Shown one piece after another: positions 1 to 9,654 of a stretch of DNA of 57,975 nt. Where the stretch lies: assembly GCF_017308975.1 (NCBI RefSeq), contig NZ_JADWPD010000049.1, positions 1-57,975 of the forward strand. Reading direction: 5' to 3'. Under the pieces are notes generated by a model that did no database searches, was not told the DNA's origin, and worked only from the letters and a program-made list of their open reading frames with translations. Both the position numbers and the translations under genes were made by a program. Source of the DNA: Amycolatopsis sp. MtRt-6. Its GTDB lineage: Bacteria; Actinomycetota; Actinomycetes; Mycobacteriales; Pseudonocardiaceae. The first letter of the stretch is position 1. Each line of letters begins with the position of its first letter.

Positions 1-1
1 C

Positions 2-2404
2 GCCGCCGACGCGGCGACCGCCGCCGGTGCCGCCGCGGTGAACGCCGCGTCCGCGGCCGGTTCGGCCCGCAGCGCCGGCGCGAACGCCGACGCCGCCGCG
101 GCCGCCGCGAGCGAAGCCGCCGGGTACGCCGGCTCCGCCGGCGCGGAAGCCCAGCGGGCCAGGAACGCGGCAGCCACGGCGAAGCGGAAGGCCGCGGAAG
201 CCAACCGCGCCGCGAACGCCGCGGAGTCGTTCGCCAACCAGGCGGCGAGCGCGGCGGCCGAGGCGTCCCGGGCGGCCCGTTCCGCGGCCGGGCACGCGGA
301 GGCCGCGGCGACGGCCGCCGAAGAGGCGGCCAAGCACGCCGGACAGGCCCAGGACGCGGCCAAGGAAGCCACGCTGCACGCCGAAGCGTCACTTCGCGCG
401 GCTGACGCCGCGACGGCGGCGGCCACCGAGGCCGAACGGATCGAGGCGACCGCCCGGCAGAGCGAGGCCGACCGGCTCGCGAACGACACCGCCGAGGCGA
501 TCGGCGCCGCCGAGCAGGCGAAACAGGTGTATGACACGCGAAGAGCCGACGCCGAGTGGGAGGCGGCCGAGGCCGCCCGGCTGGACCAGGAGACCCAGCG
601 GCTGATCGCCGAGGCCGGGGCGCCGGACACGCCGGTCGCCACCCAGGTGGCGAACGGGCGCAAGATCGCGATCCAGCTGCGCAAGACCGGTGGTTCGTGG
701 ACGAAGGAGGCCGCGGAATCGGCACTGGCCGGGGCGGACGCCGACGTGCTGTCGTACGTGCGGACCCAGCGTCAGGTCGCGGCCGAGCAGGACGACCGGG
801 CGCGCGTCGCGTACCTGGCGGACTCGGCGGGCAAGGCGGCGAAGAAGACCGCCGCCGAAACCGCGTTGTTCGGTGCCTACCCCGGTGTCCGGGAGTTCCT
901 GCGCACCCAGTACTACGACGGCAAGGTGGCCGACGACCGGGTTCGCGTCGGCCAGATCATGAGCACCGGCGGCCCCGCCACGAAGGACGCCGCGCAGCAG
1001 GCGCTGAACGGCACCCCCGCGGACGTCGAGCAGTTCCTCGCCACCGGGCAGTACGCGGCGGCCGAACACGACGACCGGATCGCCGTGGGCCGGGTCATCA
1101 GCACCGGCGGACCGAACGTCAAGGCCGCCGGGCAGGTCGCCCTGTCCGGGCCGCCGTCGTTCCTGCGGATCTTCCTCCAGGTCGGGCAGTACAAGGCCCA
1201 GCGGCTCGACCACGACGCGGCGACCCACGCCGCCCAGATCCGGCGCTACGTCGCGGAAGCGGCGCGGCTGGCGGCCGAAGCCCGGGCGAGTGCCGCCGAG
1301 GCGGCGCGGGCGGCCGCGGTGGCCCGCAACGCCGCCGGCGAGGCGCAGGCCTTCGCCGACCAGGCGAAGCGGGCGGCCGAGGAAGCCAAGGGTGCCGCGG
1401 AGCGGGCCGCGCAGTCCGCCCGTGAGGCACAGGAGTCGGCGGACGCGGCCGCGCGCTCGGCCCAGCAGGCCCGTGACGCGGCGAACTCGGCACAGAGCTC
1501 CGCGCGGTCGGCCGAACAGTCGGCCGCCGAGGCGTCGTCGTCCGCGGCGCGGGCCCGGGTCTACGCCGCCGAGGCGCAGGATTCGGCGGACCAGGCCCGT
1601 GCTTCGGCCCTCGCCGCCAAGAAATCGGCCGACGAAGCCGCGCAGGCGGCGGCGGACGCGTTGAAGATCTACGCGGACAAGCGCGACGCGGAGGCGAAGG
1701 CCCAGCGCGAAAACCCGGTGCCGGTGCCCCAGGAACCGACGGGGGAGGCCGATCCGGTCGTGCCCGAGGAGATGGTCCTCGAGGGCGGGATGTCGCTCGC
1801 CGATCTCGCCGGCCTGCTGATCGACATCGCGAGCATGTTCGACCCGACGCCGGTGACCAACGTCGGCTCCGGCTTGATGAGCCTGTTCAACGGCGACTGG
1901 GCCGGCGTGGGGATGTCGGTCGTCGGGGCCATCCCGGGGCTCGGCGCGGGAGCGGACCTGGCCAAGGCCGCGCGCCGGATCGAAAAGGCGTTCGTGAACC
2001 TCGCGCCCTACCTGGGGCGGCCGGGATTCCTGGAGAACGTCGCGCACAACCTGAAGGGCCTCTCGCCCGAGCACGCGAACCGCGCGCTCGGCGTGATGAA
2101 CGCCATGCAGCGGGACGCGGAGAAGTTCCTCAGCGGCAAGGGACCGGAGTACCTCCGGGCCCTCAAGGACGCCCGGCTGCCGACGATGGGGCCGATCCGG
2201 TTCGTGCCGCCGAAGAACTTCAACCCGGCCAAGCCCAAGCGCAACGGGATGTACGAGGACGCCTACGGCAACGGCTGGAAGTGGGACCCGAACAAGTCCG
2301 AATGGGACGTCCAGATCAGAAATGGCGATGGTAAGATGGACTACTTCGCCAAGGATCAAGGGCACGCGAATATCTCGCCTGAAGGACGTGTAACGCACAA
2401 ATGA
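2..2404 (+). CDS. ALF-repeat polymorphic toxin-like protein, 5' end cut by window edge
   Basis: The frame is open from the left edge, so the true start lies outside; the first in-window GTG is at 38 and about 790 residues are visible. Order of parts: alanine-rich coiled coil (nt 2-620), three or more ALF-type repeats (about 640-1240, with recurring DDR-x-R-V and STGGP...AL-x-G cores near 800, 935 and 1075), a second alanine-rich coil (1240-1680), a charged linker, a glycine-rich hydrophobic stretch (1790-1990) like the pre-toxin region of exported toxins, and a C-terminal module with a SEWDVQ...SPEGRVTHK ending. From memory this ending resembles polymorphic toxin type 17; that is a weak assignment. 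The stop overlaps the next start (ATGA), typical of toxin-immunity pairs. The T7SS locus next door is a plausible export route, which is inference. Confidence 0.75.
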   Translation, partial: AADAATAAGAAAVNAASAAGSARSAGANADAAAAAASEAAGYAGSAGAEAQRARNAAATAKRKAAEANRAANAAESFANQAASAAAEASRAARSAAGHAEAAATAAEEAAKHAGQAQDAAKEATLHAEASLRAADAATAAATEAERIEATARQSEADRLANDTAEAIGAAEQAKQVYDTRRADAEWEAAEAARLDQETQRLIAEAGAPDTPVATQVANGRKIAIQLRKTGGSWTKEAAESALAGADADVLSYVRTQRQVAAEQDDRARVAYLADSAGKAAKKTAAETALFGAYPGVREFLRTQYYDGKVADDRVRVGQIMSTGGPATKDAAQQALNGTPADVEQFLATGQYAAAEHDDRIAVGRVISTGGPNVKAAGQVALSGPPSFLRIFLQVGQYKAQRLDHDAATHAAQIRRYVAEAARLAAEARASAAEAARAAAVARNAAGEAQAFADQAKRAAEEAKGAAERAAQSAREAQESADAAARSAQQARDAANSAQSSARSAEQSAAEASSSAARARVYAAEAQDSADQARASALAAKKSADEAAQAAADALKIYADKRDAEAKAQRENPVPVPQEPTGEADPVVPEEMVLEGGMSLADLAGLLIDIASMFDPTPVTNVGSGLMSLFNGDWAGVGMSVVGAIPGLGAGADLAKAARRIEKAFVNLAPYLGRPGFLENVAHNLKGLSPEHANRALGVMNAMQRDAEKFLSGKGPEYLRALKDARLPTMGPIRFVPPKNFNPAKPKRNGMYEDAYGNGWKWDPNKSEWDVQIRNGDGKMDYFAKDQGHANISPEGRVTHK

Positions 2405-3153
2405 GGTTTTCCACATCGGACGTCGTGGCGAATATCCTGATCGGCGTCGAAACCGAGGAATTCGCCACGGCGGCCGGTGTGTCCGCGTCGCTGGCCGGGA
2501 AGTTCGGGGCCTCGGCGCTGGAGATCCGGCGCGCCGACCCGGAAGGCGGCCGGAAGGGCTTCACCGTTTCCCTCTTCCTTTCCTGTCCCGTGGCCGAGGC
2601 GGAGACCACCGGCGAGGCGTTGCGGCGAGCGGTGCTGCCGGTGGCCCTCGAGTACCGCCTCGACCTCGCCGCCCTCGAAGTCCACGGTGACCCGGACGCG
2701 GGCGGCTACGCCGACCTGCCGTTCGGCGAGCAGGAGTCCGACGGCTACGTCGTCTACGGGCTGCTGGCCGTACCCGGGGGCGGCGAAACGCGGGTCGCGA
2801 CCTACGTGACCCGCCCCGACTTCACCCCCCGGGCGGACTCGGACCTCGTTTCGCGGGTACACCTGCGGGTCCCGGTGGCCGACCCGGGGCAGGCGCTCGA
2901 GCGGTACCGGCCGGTCGCCGAAGCAACGCGGGCGTCGACGGTCCAGATCGTTTCGGCGCGGGCGGCCGGCTCGGCGGCGGAGTACTGCGAGATCGCGCTG
3001 CTCTCGGCCTTCCCCGCGCTCGACGGCGAGGACGCCGAGGCGGGGCAGCGGCGGGTGGCCGGGATGCTCGCCGACCGGCTGGACGCCGTCCCGGGTGGCC
3101 ACCTCGAATCAGTGGCGGTGCGGGTCGAGGACGATCCGCTCTACGAGGATTGA
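2401..3153 (+). CDS. Candidate immunity protein for the upstream toxin
   Basis: A 250-residue soluble, acidic protein whose ATG overlaps the toxin stop by four bases. I recognise no domain. It has no signal peptide and no membrane segment, as expected for a cytoplasmic immunity protein. The immunity role rests only on position: polymorphic toxins of this layout are normally followed at once by their antidote. It could instead be an unrelated conserved protein. Codon use matches the neighbours, so the frame is well supported even though the function is not. Confidence 0.6.
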   Translation: MRFSTSDVVANILIGVETEEFATAAGVSASLAGKFGASALEIRRADPEGGRKGFTVSLFLSCPVAEAETTGEALRRAVLPVALEYRLDLAALEVHGDPDAGGYADLPFGEQESDGYVVYGLLAVPGGGETRVATYVTRPDFTPRADSDLVSRVHLRVPVADPGQALERYRPVAEATRASTVQIVSARAAGSAAEYCEIALLSAFPALDGEDAEAGQRRVAGMLADRLDAVPGGHLESVAVRVEDDPLYED

Positions 3154-3165
3154 GACCTGGACGGG

Positions 3166-3642
3166 ATGTCCGCCGCTCAGGTGTTCGGCCTGCTCGGCGG
3201 GCTCCTTGCGCCGGTGTGCGGTGCCGTGGCGATCTCGCGGATCCGGAAACGGCGGCAGCGGGGGCTCGTGCTCGTCGTCTGCGGGGCTGGTGGTCCCGCC
3301 GGGGAACGGCTGCCCGAGGGGGTGGCGCACGGTCTCGACCTCGCCGTCGGCGACTGCTTCTGGGCGCCGGCCGCCTCGGGGGAGGCCGACGTGTTCCGGA
3401 GGCCGTGCGCGGCGGGGCACACCGGTGAGGCCTTCGAAGTGCTCCCGCTGGGGGAGGGGCCGATGCCGGACATCCTCGAGCTCTACCGGAACACCCTGGC
3501 CCGCTGCGAAGCCGGCGCCGGCTCGATACCCGGCGTCCGCGTGCAGGTCATGACGCCGACGTCGGCGAGCTGGGCCGGGGGCAAGCACCGGGCGGTCTGT
3601 TACTACCACTTCGCCGCGGAGAAGACCGGGCCCGTGCGATGA
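3166..3642 (+). CDS. Membrane-anchored septum-formation-domain (PF13845-like) protein
   Basis: 158 residues. The N-terminus has a hydrophobic helix (residues about 4-22) followed by a basic RIRKRRQR stop-transfer stretch. The remainder carries the layout of septum-formation domains: GDCF near the middle, then C-x3-H, a later C, and a terminal PTSASWAGGKHRAVCYY block with a tryptophan and final cysteine. Such domains occur in actinobacterial membrane proteins of poorly known function. It follows the candidate immunity gene by 12 bases and probably shares its transcript. It could be a further immunity or anchoring component. Confidence 0.6.
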   Translation: MSAAQVFGLLGGLLAPVCGAVAISRIRKRRQRGLVLVVCGAGGPAGERLPEGVAHGLDLAVGDCFWAPAASGEADVFRRPCAAGHTGEAFEVLPLGEGPMPDILELYRNTLARCEAGAGSIPGVRVQVMTPTSASWAGGKHRAVCYYHFAAEKTGPVR

Positions 3643-3884
3643 AGACGCTCAGGCTGCCGGCCGACTACGACTGTTGGGCGCTGTGCCTGTCCACGACGTC
3701 GGGAACGGAAACGTCGACCCGGTCGAAGCCACTCCCCGAACTCAGGACTCCGCCGGTTTCGTCCACGCCACCTGGACCAGCCCGGTCCCGTGCCGCCGCG
3801 ACACCAGCGTCCCCCGCCCCGGCGGCTGCGGTGACGGCTTCACGTCCGCCAGCAACGCCCCTTCGTCCTTCGTCCCCGACATGA
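3639..3884 (+). pseudogene. Possible gene remnant overlapping the 3' end of eccC
   Basis: An ATG at 3639 overlaps the stop of the previous gene (ATGA), and its first residues (MKTLRLPADYDCWALCL) read like a genuine protein start. After about 25 codons the frame becomes proline/serine/threonine-rich and runs antisense into eccC for 143 bases, which looks non-coding. The simplest reading is a small gene that lost its 3' part when eccC came to lie beside it. A chance ORF cannot be excluded. Confidence 0.25.
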
Positions 3885-6800
3885 TCAACCCCGGTGAGCC
3901 CAGCTCCCGCAGCCGCTGGAGCACCGGCTCGAACAACGCCCTTCCCGCCCCACCGGAACCACGCACGATGATCAAGTGCAGGCCGATGTCCCGGGCCTGC
4001 GGCAGGAACTCCAGCAACGGTTGCAACGGGTTCCGCCCGACCGTCGCCACCAGCTCGTAGTCGTCCACCAGCACGAACAGCTCCGGTCCGCGCCACCAGG
4101 ACCTGTTGCGCAGCTGATCCGGTGTCACCGATGGCCCCGGCAGGCGGTTCCGCATCGCCTGGGCGCACTCCGCGATCAGGTCCGTCAGCTTGCCCTCGGC
4201 CCCCGCGTAGCCCAGCAGGTGCGGCTCGGCCACCGCGCCCAGCAGACCCCGCCGGTAATCCGCCACGATGATCGCCGCCTCCTCCGGCGTGTACGCCGAC
4301 GTGATCCCCGTGGCGATCGCTCGCAGCAGCGACGACTTGCCCGACTCCACGTCGCCGAACGCCACGAAGTGCGGGTCCGCCGCGAAGTCCAGGTGCACCG
4401 GGCGCAACGTCGATTCCGCGATGCCCAAGGTGACCTGCCGCGAAGGAGCAGCAGGCAGCGTGTCCAACGGCACCTCGGGTGGCAGCAGCCGGACCTGCGG
4501 GGCACGCGGCCCCTGCCACGCCTCCGAAATCCGGCGCACCAGGTCGACGCCGCCCGCGCCGACCGTCTCCGGGCGCTGGTCGGTGTCGATGCGGGGCAGG
4601 GCCGCCAGGAAGTGGAGTTTCTCCGCCGTGATGCCGCGGCCCGGGCGGTCGGCCGGGACGTTGGCCGCCACCTTGCGGTCGATCGACGAATCCATCGGGT
4701 CGCCCAGGCGCAGCTCGAACCGGGTGCCGATCGCGTCGCGCAGCTGGGCGCGGACGCCGATCCACTGGTTGAGCGAGACGATCACGTGGATGCCGAAGCC
4801 GAGCCCGCGCGCCGCCAGCCCGGTGATCTGCTCTTCCAGCTGCTCGTACTCCTGGCGGATCGTGGTCCAGTTGTCCACGAACAGGAACACGTCGCCGAAC
4901 TCGCGCTCGTCCGTGCTCTCCGTGTACTCGCCGCGGCGGGCGCGGAACGCCGCCATCGACTCGATCCCCTGTGCCGCGAAGAACTCCTCGCGCTGCTCCA
5001 GCAACGTCGTCAGCTCGGCGACGACCCGGCGGCAGCGCTGCGCGTCCCGTCGGGTCGCGTAACCCGACACGTGCGGCAGGCCGGCGATCGGCGCCAGCGC
5101 GCCGCCACCCATGTCCAGTACGAACAACTGGACTTCGGCCGGCGTGTGCGTCAGCGCGAGCATGCCCGCGATGTCCTTCATCAGCGTCGACTTCCCGCTC
5201 TGCGGCGCGCCGACGATCAGCGCGTGCCCCGCGGCACCGGAGAAGTCGGCCCACAGCAGGTCGCGGCGCTGCTCGAACGGCTTGTCCACCAGCGCCACCG
5301 GGATCGTCAGCTTCCCGTTGCCGCCCCAGCCGAGCGGGCACAGGCCGCGCGCCGCGTCCTCGCCGAGCGGGGGCAGCAGCTGGTCCAGCGTCGGCGGTTC
5401 GTTCAGCGGCGGCAGCCAGATCTGGTGCGCGGCCGGGCCGCGGCCCGCCAGGCGTGACAGCATCGCGCCGATGATCGTTTCGCCGGTGCCGCCCTCCTCC
5501 GAAGGCGCCGGGGAGATTTCCGTCGTCACCGGGATTTCCGCCGGGGCCAGGGAAAACGGCAGGACACCCAGCTCCTGGCCGTCCTCGCGCACGACCGTGC
5601 TCCGCGGCGGCAGCTCCCCGGAGACGTAGGCCGCCTTGAGCCGGACCAGGGTCTCGGTGTCGGACTTCAGGTACGCCGACCCCGGCACCGGCGGCAGGTG
5701 GTAGGCGTCCGCGACCCCCAGCACCGCGCGGCTTTCCGCGGCGGAGAACGTCCGCAGCCCGATCCGGTACGACAGGTGCGAGTCGAGCCCGCGCAGCCGG
5801 CCCTCCTCCAGCCGCTGCGACGCCAGCAGCAGGTGAATCCCCAGCGAGCGCCCGAGCCGGCCGATCGCGACGAACAGGTCGATGAACTCCGGGCGCGAGG
5901 ACAGCAGCTCGCTGAACTCGTCGATGATCACCAGCAGCGACGGCAGCGGTTCGAGCGGCGCGCCGTCCGCGCGGGCCTTCTCGTAGTCCCGCACCGACGC
6001 GTAGTTCCCGGCCGCGTGCAGCAGTTCCTGGCGCCGCAGCAGCTCGCCGTTCAACGCATCCGCCATCCGGTCGACCAGCGCGAGGTCGTCGGACAGGTTG
6101 GTGATGACGGCGCACGTGTGCGGCAGCCCCGTCATCCCGGCGAAGGTCGCGCCGCCCTTGAAGTCGATGAGCGCCAGGTTGAGCGTCTCCGACGAGTGCG
6201 TCACGGCCAGCGCCGTCACCAGCGTCCGCAGCAGCTCGCTCTTGCCGGACCCGGTCGCGCCGATGACCAGCCCGTGCGGGCCCATCCCGCCTTCGGCCGA
6301 CTCCTTGAGGTCCAGCTCGACCGGGCGGCCTTCCGGGTTGACACCCAGCGGGATCCGCAGCCGGTCGCGGGCCGCGCGCGGGGCCCAGGTCACCGTCGTG
6401 TCGGTGTCGCGCGGGTCGCCGATGCCGAGCAGCCCGGCCAGCCCGAACGTGGTGGACATCGGTTTCTCGCCGACGACCGCGGCGGCGGTGTGCAGCGGCG
6501 TCAGCATCCGCGCCAGCGCCTCCGCGGCGCCGCGGTCGAGGGTGTCCGGGCGGCCGAGGAAGCCGAGCCGCGACTCGCCGCCGTCGCTGACGACCATGCC
6601 GAGCGACTCCGGCGCGGTGTGCAGGCTCAGCAGCTTCTCGGTCGATGACGCCCGCGGGTGCTCCGGCCCGGCCTCGATGACGGTGACGCCGAGCCTGCCG
6701 TCCTCGCCGATCAGCCGGGGCTCGCCGTGGGCGGTCCCGCCGTCGACGACGACCACGAGGTGGGGCAGGTCGAGTTCGGCCGCCGCGCGCCTGCTGAACG

Positions 6801-7671
6801 CGGGGCGTTCGCCCAGGTCGGCGCCCAGCAGCTCGGCGAGCCCGGCCGCGGTGTCCGCGGCGAGCCGTTTCGCGCCGACGGCGTCGGCCGCGCCGGCCGC
6901 CGTCGCGTGCGGCAGCCACTTGAGCCATTCCCAGTCGTGCTGCCGGTCCGGCGACACGCAGACCGCGATCCGCAGGTCCGCGGGGGAGTGGAAGGTGACG
7001 AGCTGGCACAGCAGCGCCCGGACCAGGCCGAGCACGTCGGGCCGCCGTCCGGCCACGGTGACGGCGGCGAACGACCGCAGCGACAGCGCGACCGGCAGGC
7101 CGTCCACCGTCGAGTAGGTGCGGATGAAGTGCTTGAGGCTGGTCGACGACACCGGGTCCAGGTCCTCCAGCGGCACGGTCTGCGGCGCCTTCAGCGGCGT
7201 CGCGAGCCGCTGTGGCCCGGTGCCCGCGCGCACCTGCGCGAACTGCGGCTCGGCCCGCCGCCGGTCCCACAGCTTGCCGGTCTCGACGTAGGCCCACAGG
7301 TCGGCCGGGTCGGGCTGGACGGCGATCATGGCCGCGCGCTGGCCGTCGGCGATGTCGCGGACCTGGGTGCGGAGCCCGGAGAGGTACCGCTGGTAGTCGC
7401 GGCGTTCGTCGTTGATCTGCGCCTTCTTCGCCATCCCGCCGCGGCCCAGCGACATCACGACCATGCCGCCCATGGCACAGATGAAGAGCGCGCCGAAGAT
7501 CCACGTCATCACGCCGCCGTCGCGTCCGATGTAGACGAACGACATCGCACCCATGCCGAGCATCATCGGCAGGAACATCATCAGCTGCATCATCCCGCCG
7601 GACGAGCCCTTCGGGAGCATCGGCGGCGACTGCAGCACGATCTCGGACGGACGCTCGGGCGAGAGGCTCAT
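3742..7671 (-). CDS. eccC: Type VII secretion ATPase EccC (fused EccCa-EccCb form)
   Basis: 1309 residues, the membrane-bound motor of an ESX-type secretion system. Two membrane helices lie at about residues 27-77. Three FtsK/SpoIIIE-type ATPase domains follow, with Walker A lysines at K477 (GATGSGKS), K827 (GAPQSGKS) and K1112 (GDVESGKS); Walker B-like strands LLVIIDEF, VFLFVDNW and LFVLVDDY follow. The first site is the most canonical, as in known EccC proteins where domain 1 drives export. The start ATG has a GGAG ribosome site 8 nt upstream. It is transcribed away from the effector-eccD operon and shares the 144-bp intergenic region with it. Confidence 0.95.
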   Translation of the reverse strand: MSLSPERPSEIVLQSPPMLPKGSSGGMMQLMMFLPMMLGMGAMSFVYIGRDGGVMTWIFGALFICAMGGMVVMSLGRGGMAKKAQINDERRDYQRYLSGLRTQVRDIADGQRAAMIAVQPDPADLWAYVETGKLWDRRRAEPQFAQVRAGTGPQRLATPLKAPQTVPLEDLDPVSSTSLKHFIRTYSTVDGLPVALSLRSFAAVTVAGRRPDVLGLVRALLCQLVTFHSPADLRIAVCVSPDRQHDWEWLKWLPHATAAGAADAVGAKRLAADTAAGLAELLGADLGERPAFSRRAAAELDLPHLVVVVDGGTAHGEPRLIGEDGRLGVTVIEAGPEHPRASSTEKLLSLHTAPESLGMVVSDGGESRLGFLGRPDTLDRGAAEALARMLTPLHTAAAVVGEKPMSTTFGLAGLLGIGDPRDTDTTVTWAPRAARDRLRIPLGVNPEGRPVELDLKESAEGGMGPHGLVIGATGSGKSELLRTLVTALAVTHSSETLNLALIDFKGGATFAGMTGLPHTCAVITNLSDDLALVDRMADALNGELLRRQELLHAAGNYASVRDYEKARADGAPLEPLPSLLVIIDEFSELLSSRPEFIDLFVAIGRLGRSLGIHLLLASQRLEEGRLRGLDSHLSYRIGLRTFSAAESRAVLGVADAYHLPPVPGSAYLKSDTETLVRLKAAYVSGELPPRSTVVREDGQELGVLPFSLAPAEIPVTTEISPAPSEEGGTGETIIGAMLSRLAGRGPAAHQIWLPPLNEPPTLDQLLPPLGEDAARGLCPLGWGGNGKLTIPVALVDKPFEQRRDLLWADFSGAAGHALIVGAPQSGKSTLMKDIAGMLALTHTPAEVQLFVLDMGGGALAPIAGLPHVSGYATRRDAQRCRRVVAELTTLLEQREEFFAAQGIESMAAFRARRGEYTESTDEREFGDVFLFVDNWTTIRQEYEQLEEQITGLAARGLGFGIHVIVSLNQWIGVRAQLRDAIGTRFELRLGDPMDSSIDRKVAANVPADRPGRGITAEKLHFLAALPRIDTDQRPETVGAGGVDLVRRISEAWQGPRAPQVRLLPPEVPLDTLPAAPSRQVTLGIAESTLRPVHLDFAADPHFVAFGDVESGKSSLLRAIATGITSAYTPEEAAIIVADYRRGLLGAVAEPHLLGYAGAEGKLTDLIAECAQAMRNRLPGPSVTPDQLRNRSWWRGPELFVLVDDYELVATVGRNPLQPLLEFLPQARDIGLHLIIVRGSGGAGRALFEPVLQRLRELGSPGLIMSGTKDEGALLADVKPSPQPPGRGTLVSRRHGTGLVQVAWTKPAES

Positions 7672-7815
7672 GCGGCAATGCTCCAGCGGATCGGGGCGGC
7701 TCTGACCGGTATTTTGGCCACTTGCCGCGCGCGCACGGTGGGTACTTTTGCCGTCCGCCCGCTTCCGGGGCCGAACTTACGCTCGGGATCGGCAAGCCAC
7801 CCCGGAAGGAGACCC

Positions 7816-8586
7816 ATGGCCGGCGAGTACCGGGCTGAGCCCGAGGCGATGCGCTCCGCCGTGGGCAACGTCGGGGGCATCATCGCCCACGGCATCAACG
7901 CCGTGGCCGACCTCGAACGGCTCGTCGTGCAGCCGATGTCGTTCGCGACGTTCGGCAGCGCGGTCGCCGCCGCGAACGCGGCCCTGCACTCCAGCCAGAT
8001 CACCGCCGTCCGCACGCTGCTGCAGCTGCTCCAGCAGGTCAACGGGCTCGTCAAGGCCAGCGCCGACGCCTACCAGGCGGCCGACCAGGACGTCGCCTCC
8101 GGTTACGGCGGCGGGCACGCGCCGAGCGGCACCGCGGCGTCGATCTGGGGCAGCTCGCACGCCTCCGAGCTCGCCACGCTGGCCATCAACGACAGCGCGG
8201 GCGCCCACGGCGAGCCGTCGTCGGTCGGGAACGTGCTGCGCTACCTGGGGGACGCGCGGCTGGGCAGGCTCGGCGACCACCCGATCACCGACACGCGCTT
8301 CCACGGCGTCGCCGACTTCAACGACTGGCTCGCCGGCGACGCCGACAACCAGGCGCGCGTCGGGCTGATCGAGGTCTACGCCGGCACCGCGCGCACCTTC
8401 TCCGACGTGCCCGGCGGCGTGCACAGCGGTGACGTCGTGGTCGTCGAGCCGCTGCTGTTCTCCGACCGCGAGCCGGTCATCGGCGTCGCCGGCGACGGTG
8501 GCCGCCTCTACAACCACGGGCTGCTCGACGCCCGCACCGGCGGGCTGGCGAAGGTCAGCGTCTACCGGCCCGCCTCCGTCGTCTGA
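7816..8586 (+). CDS. WXG/ESX-like putative T7SS substrate, 256 aa
   Basis: ATG at 7816 is preceded by a strong GGAAGGAGA ribosome site. Residues 1-100 are a helical hairpin region rich in alanine and glutamine, in the style of T7SS export domains. Residues about 110-256 form a mixed alpha/beta domain I do not recognise (contains DFNDWLAGDADNQARVG and ends in SVYRPASVV). It is the first gene of the run that leads to eccD, so it is probably secreted by, or a chaperone for, this ESX system. No canonical central WXG is evident, only a W in SIWGSSHASE. Confidence 0.65.
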   Translation: MAGEYRAEPEAMRSAVGNVGGIIAHGINAVADLERLVVQPMSFATFGSAVAAANAALHSSQITAVRTLLQLLQQVNGLVKASADAYQAADQDVASGYGGGHAPSGTAASIWGSSHASELATLAINDSAGAHGEPSSVGNVLRYLGDARLGRLGDHPITDTRFHGVADFNDWLAGDADNQARVGLIEVYAGTARTFSDVPGGVHSGDVVVVEPLLFSDREPVIGVAGDGGRLYNHGLLDARTGGLAKVSVYRPASVV

Positions 8587-8634
8587 TCGTCCGCCCCTCG
8601 AACTCCGTCGCACTCAAGGACTCTGTGAGGACCG

Positions 8635-9651
8635 ATGCTGACTTTCCCGAACTCCAGCGCGATGGACGCGACCGCGTCCTCGGGCGGGCCGATCACCATC
8701 CTGCCGCAGATCGTCACCGGCCAGCCGGAACAGATCGCGAAGCACGTGGTGGACCTGGTCAGAAAGGCCGAGCAGTTCCTCTCGATGTACAACGACCTGA
8801 CCAAGGCCGCCGACCAGCTCGGCAAGATCTGGTCGGGGGCGGCGAGCGAGTCGGCGCTGAAGAAGATCAACGACTCCCTCGAGCAGCTGACGAAGATCAT
8901 CACCGTCGTCCAGAAGGGCGCCGAGCTGCTCGGCGTCTCCGGCACGCTGATCAAGACCGCGCAGGAGGCCTACCGCGCGGTCGTCGCCGCGGTGAACCCG
9001 ACGGTCGCCGCGCTGATGTCGAACTGGTGGACCTACGGGGCCGCGGTCGCTTTGTCGACCGCGACGAGCGCGTCGCTGCGGGCGTTCATCACCGCGATCG
9101 GCGCGCTGCTCAAGGCGCTCGGCGCGGTCGATCTCGCCCAGCAGGTCACCACGCTCGCGCAGGTCATCGGCCAGATCGAGAAGCTCTTCCACCACGGCTC
9201 CGGCAGCTCGGGCGCGACGACGCCGTCGATCGGGAACACCCCGGTCACCGCGCCGCAGACCCCGCCGCCGGTGGCGAGCCCGTCGGGGCAGCAGGCGGTG
9301 GCGGGCGGGAGCGGCGGGGGGATCCCGCAGCAGCCCTCGTTCACTGACTACACCCCGCCCGCGCTCGCCACCGGCGGCGGTTCCAGCGGTGCCGCCACCC
9401 CGGCGAACAGCTGGATCCCCATCGACCGCCCGGCGACGACGCCGTCGATCCCGGCCCCGGCGCCCGCTCCGGCGCCCCTGCCCGCCCCGGCGGCCGGGCA
9501 CGCGGACGAGGTCGTCATCCGGACCAACCTGACCACCGGCGAGTCCACTGTGGAGGCTCCGGGTGGCCAGGACTTCGACCTCGACATCAGCATGGACTAC
9601 AACGGCAAGCACTTCAGCCAGCACGTCGACTACGACGCGGCCGGGAACTAG
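8635..9651 (+). CDS. WXG-motif T7SS substrate with proline-rich tail, 338 aa
   Basis: Residues about 30-180 are helical and contain WSGAAS, a WXG motif in the expected turn. A serine/proline/glycine-rich low-complexity linker (about 195-290) follows, with several PAPAPAP runs. A short beta-rich C-terminus (DEVVIRTNLTTGES...DISMDYNGKHF) completes it. This matches ESX substrates of the EspB/PPE style (helical export bundle plus disordered linker). It lies 48 bases after the previous candidate and 3 bases before the next gene. Confidence 0.7.
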   Translation: MLTFPNSSAMDATASSGGPITILPQIVTGQPEQIAKHVVDLVRKAEQFLSMYNDLTKAADQLGKIWSGAASESALKKINDSLEQLTKIITVVQKGAELLGVSGTLIKTAQEAYRAVVAAVNPTVAALMSNWWTYGAAVALSTATSASLRAFITAIGALLKALGAVDLAQQVTTLAQVIGQIEKLFHHGSGSSGATTPSIGNTPVTAPQTPPPVASPSGQQAVAGGSGGGIPQQPSFTDYTPPALATGGGSSGAATPANSWIPIDRPATTPSIPAPAPAPAPLPAPAAGHADEVVIRTNLTTGESTVEAPGGQDFDLDISMDYNGKHFSQHVDYDAAGN

Positions 9652-9654
9652 CCG

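Noticed and set aside
389..2416. 675-codon minus-strand ORF opposite the toxin gene
   Set aside because: Arg/Gly/Leu-rich translation typical of antisense frames in GC-rich DNA; the plus frame has coils, repeats and a coupled neighbour.
3665..7795. 1376-codon frame on the same strand as eccC
   Set aside because: Arg/Ala/Gly/Pro-rich shadow; the 1309-residue frame holds all ATPase motifs.
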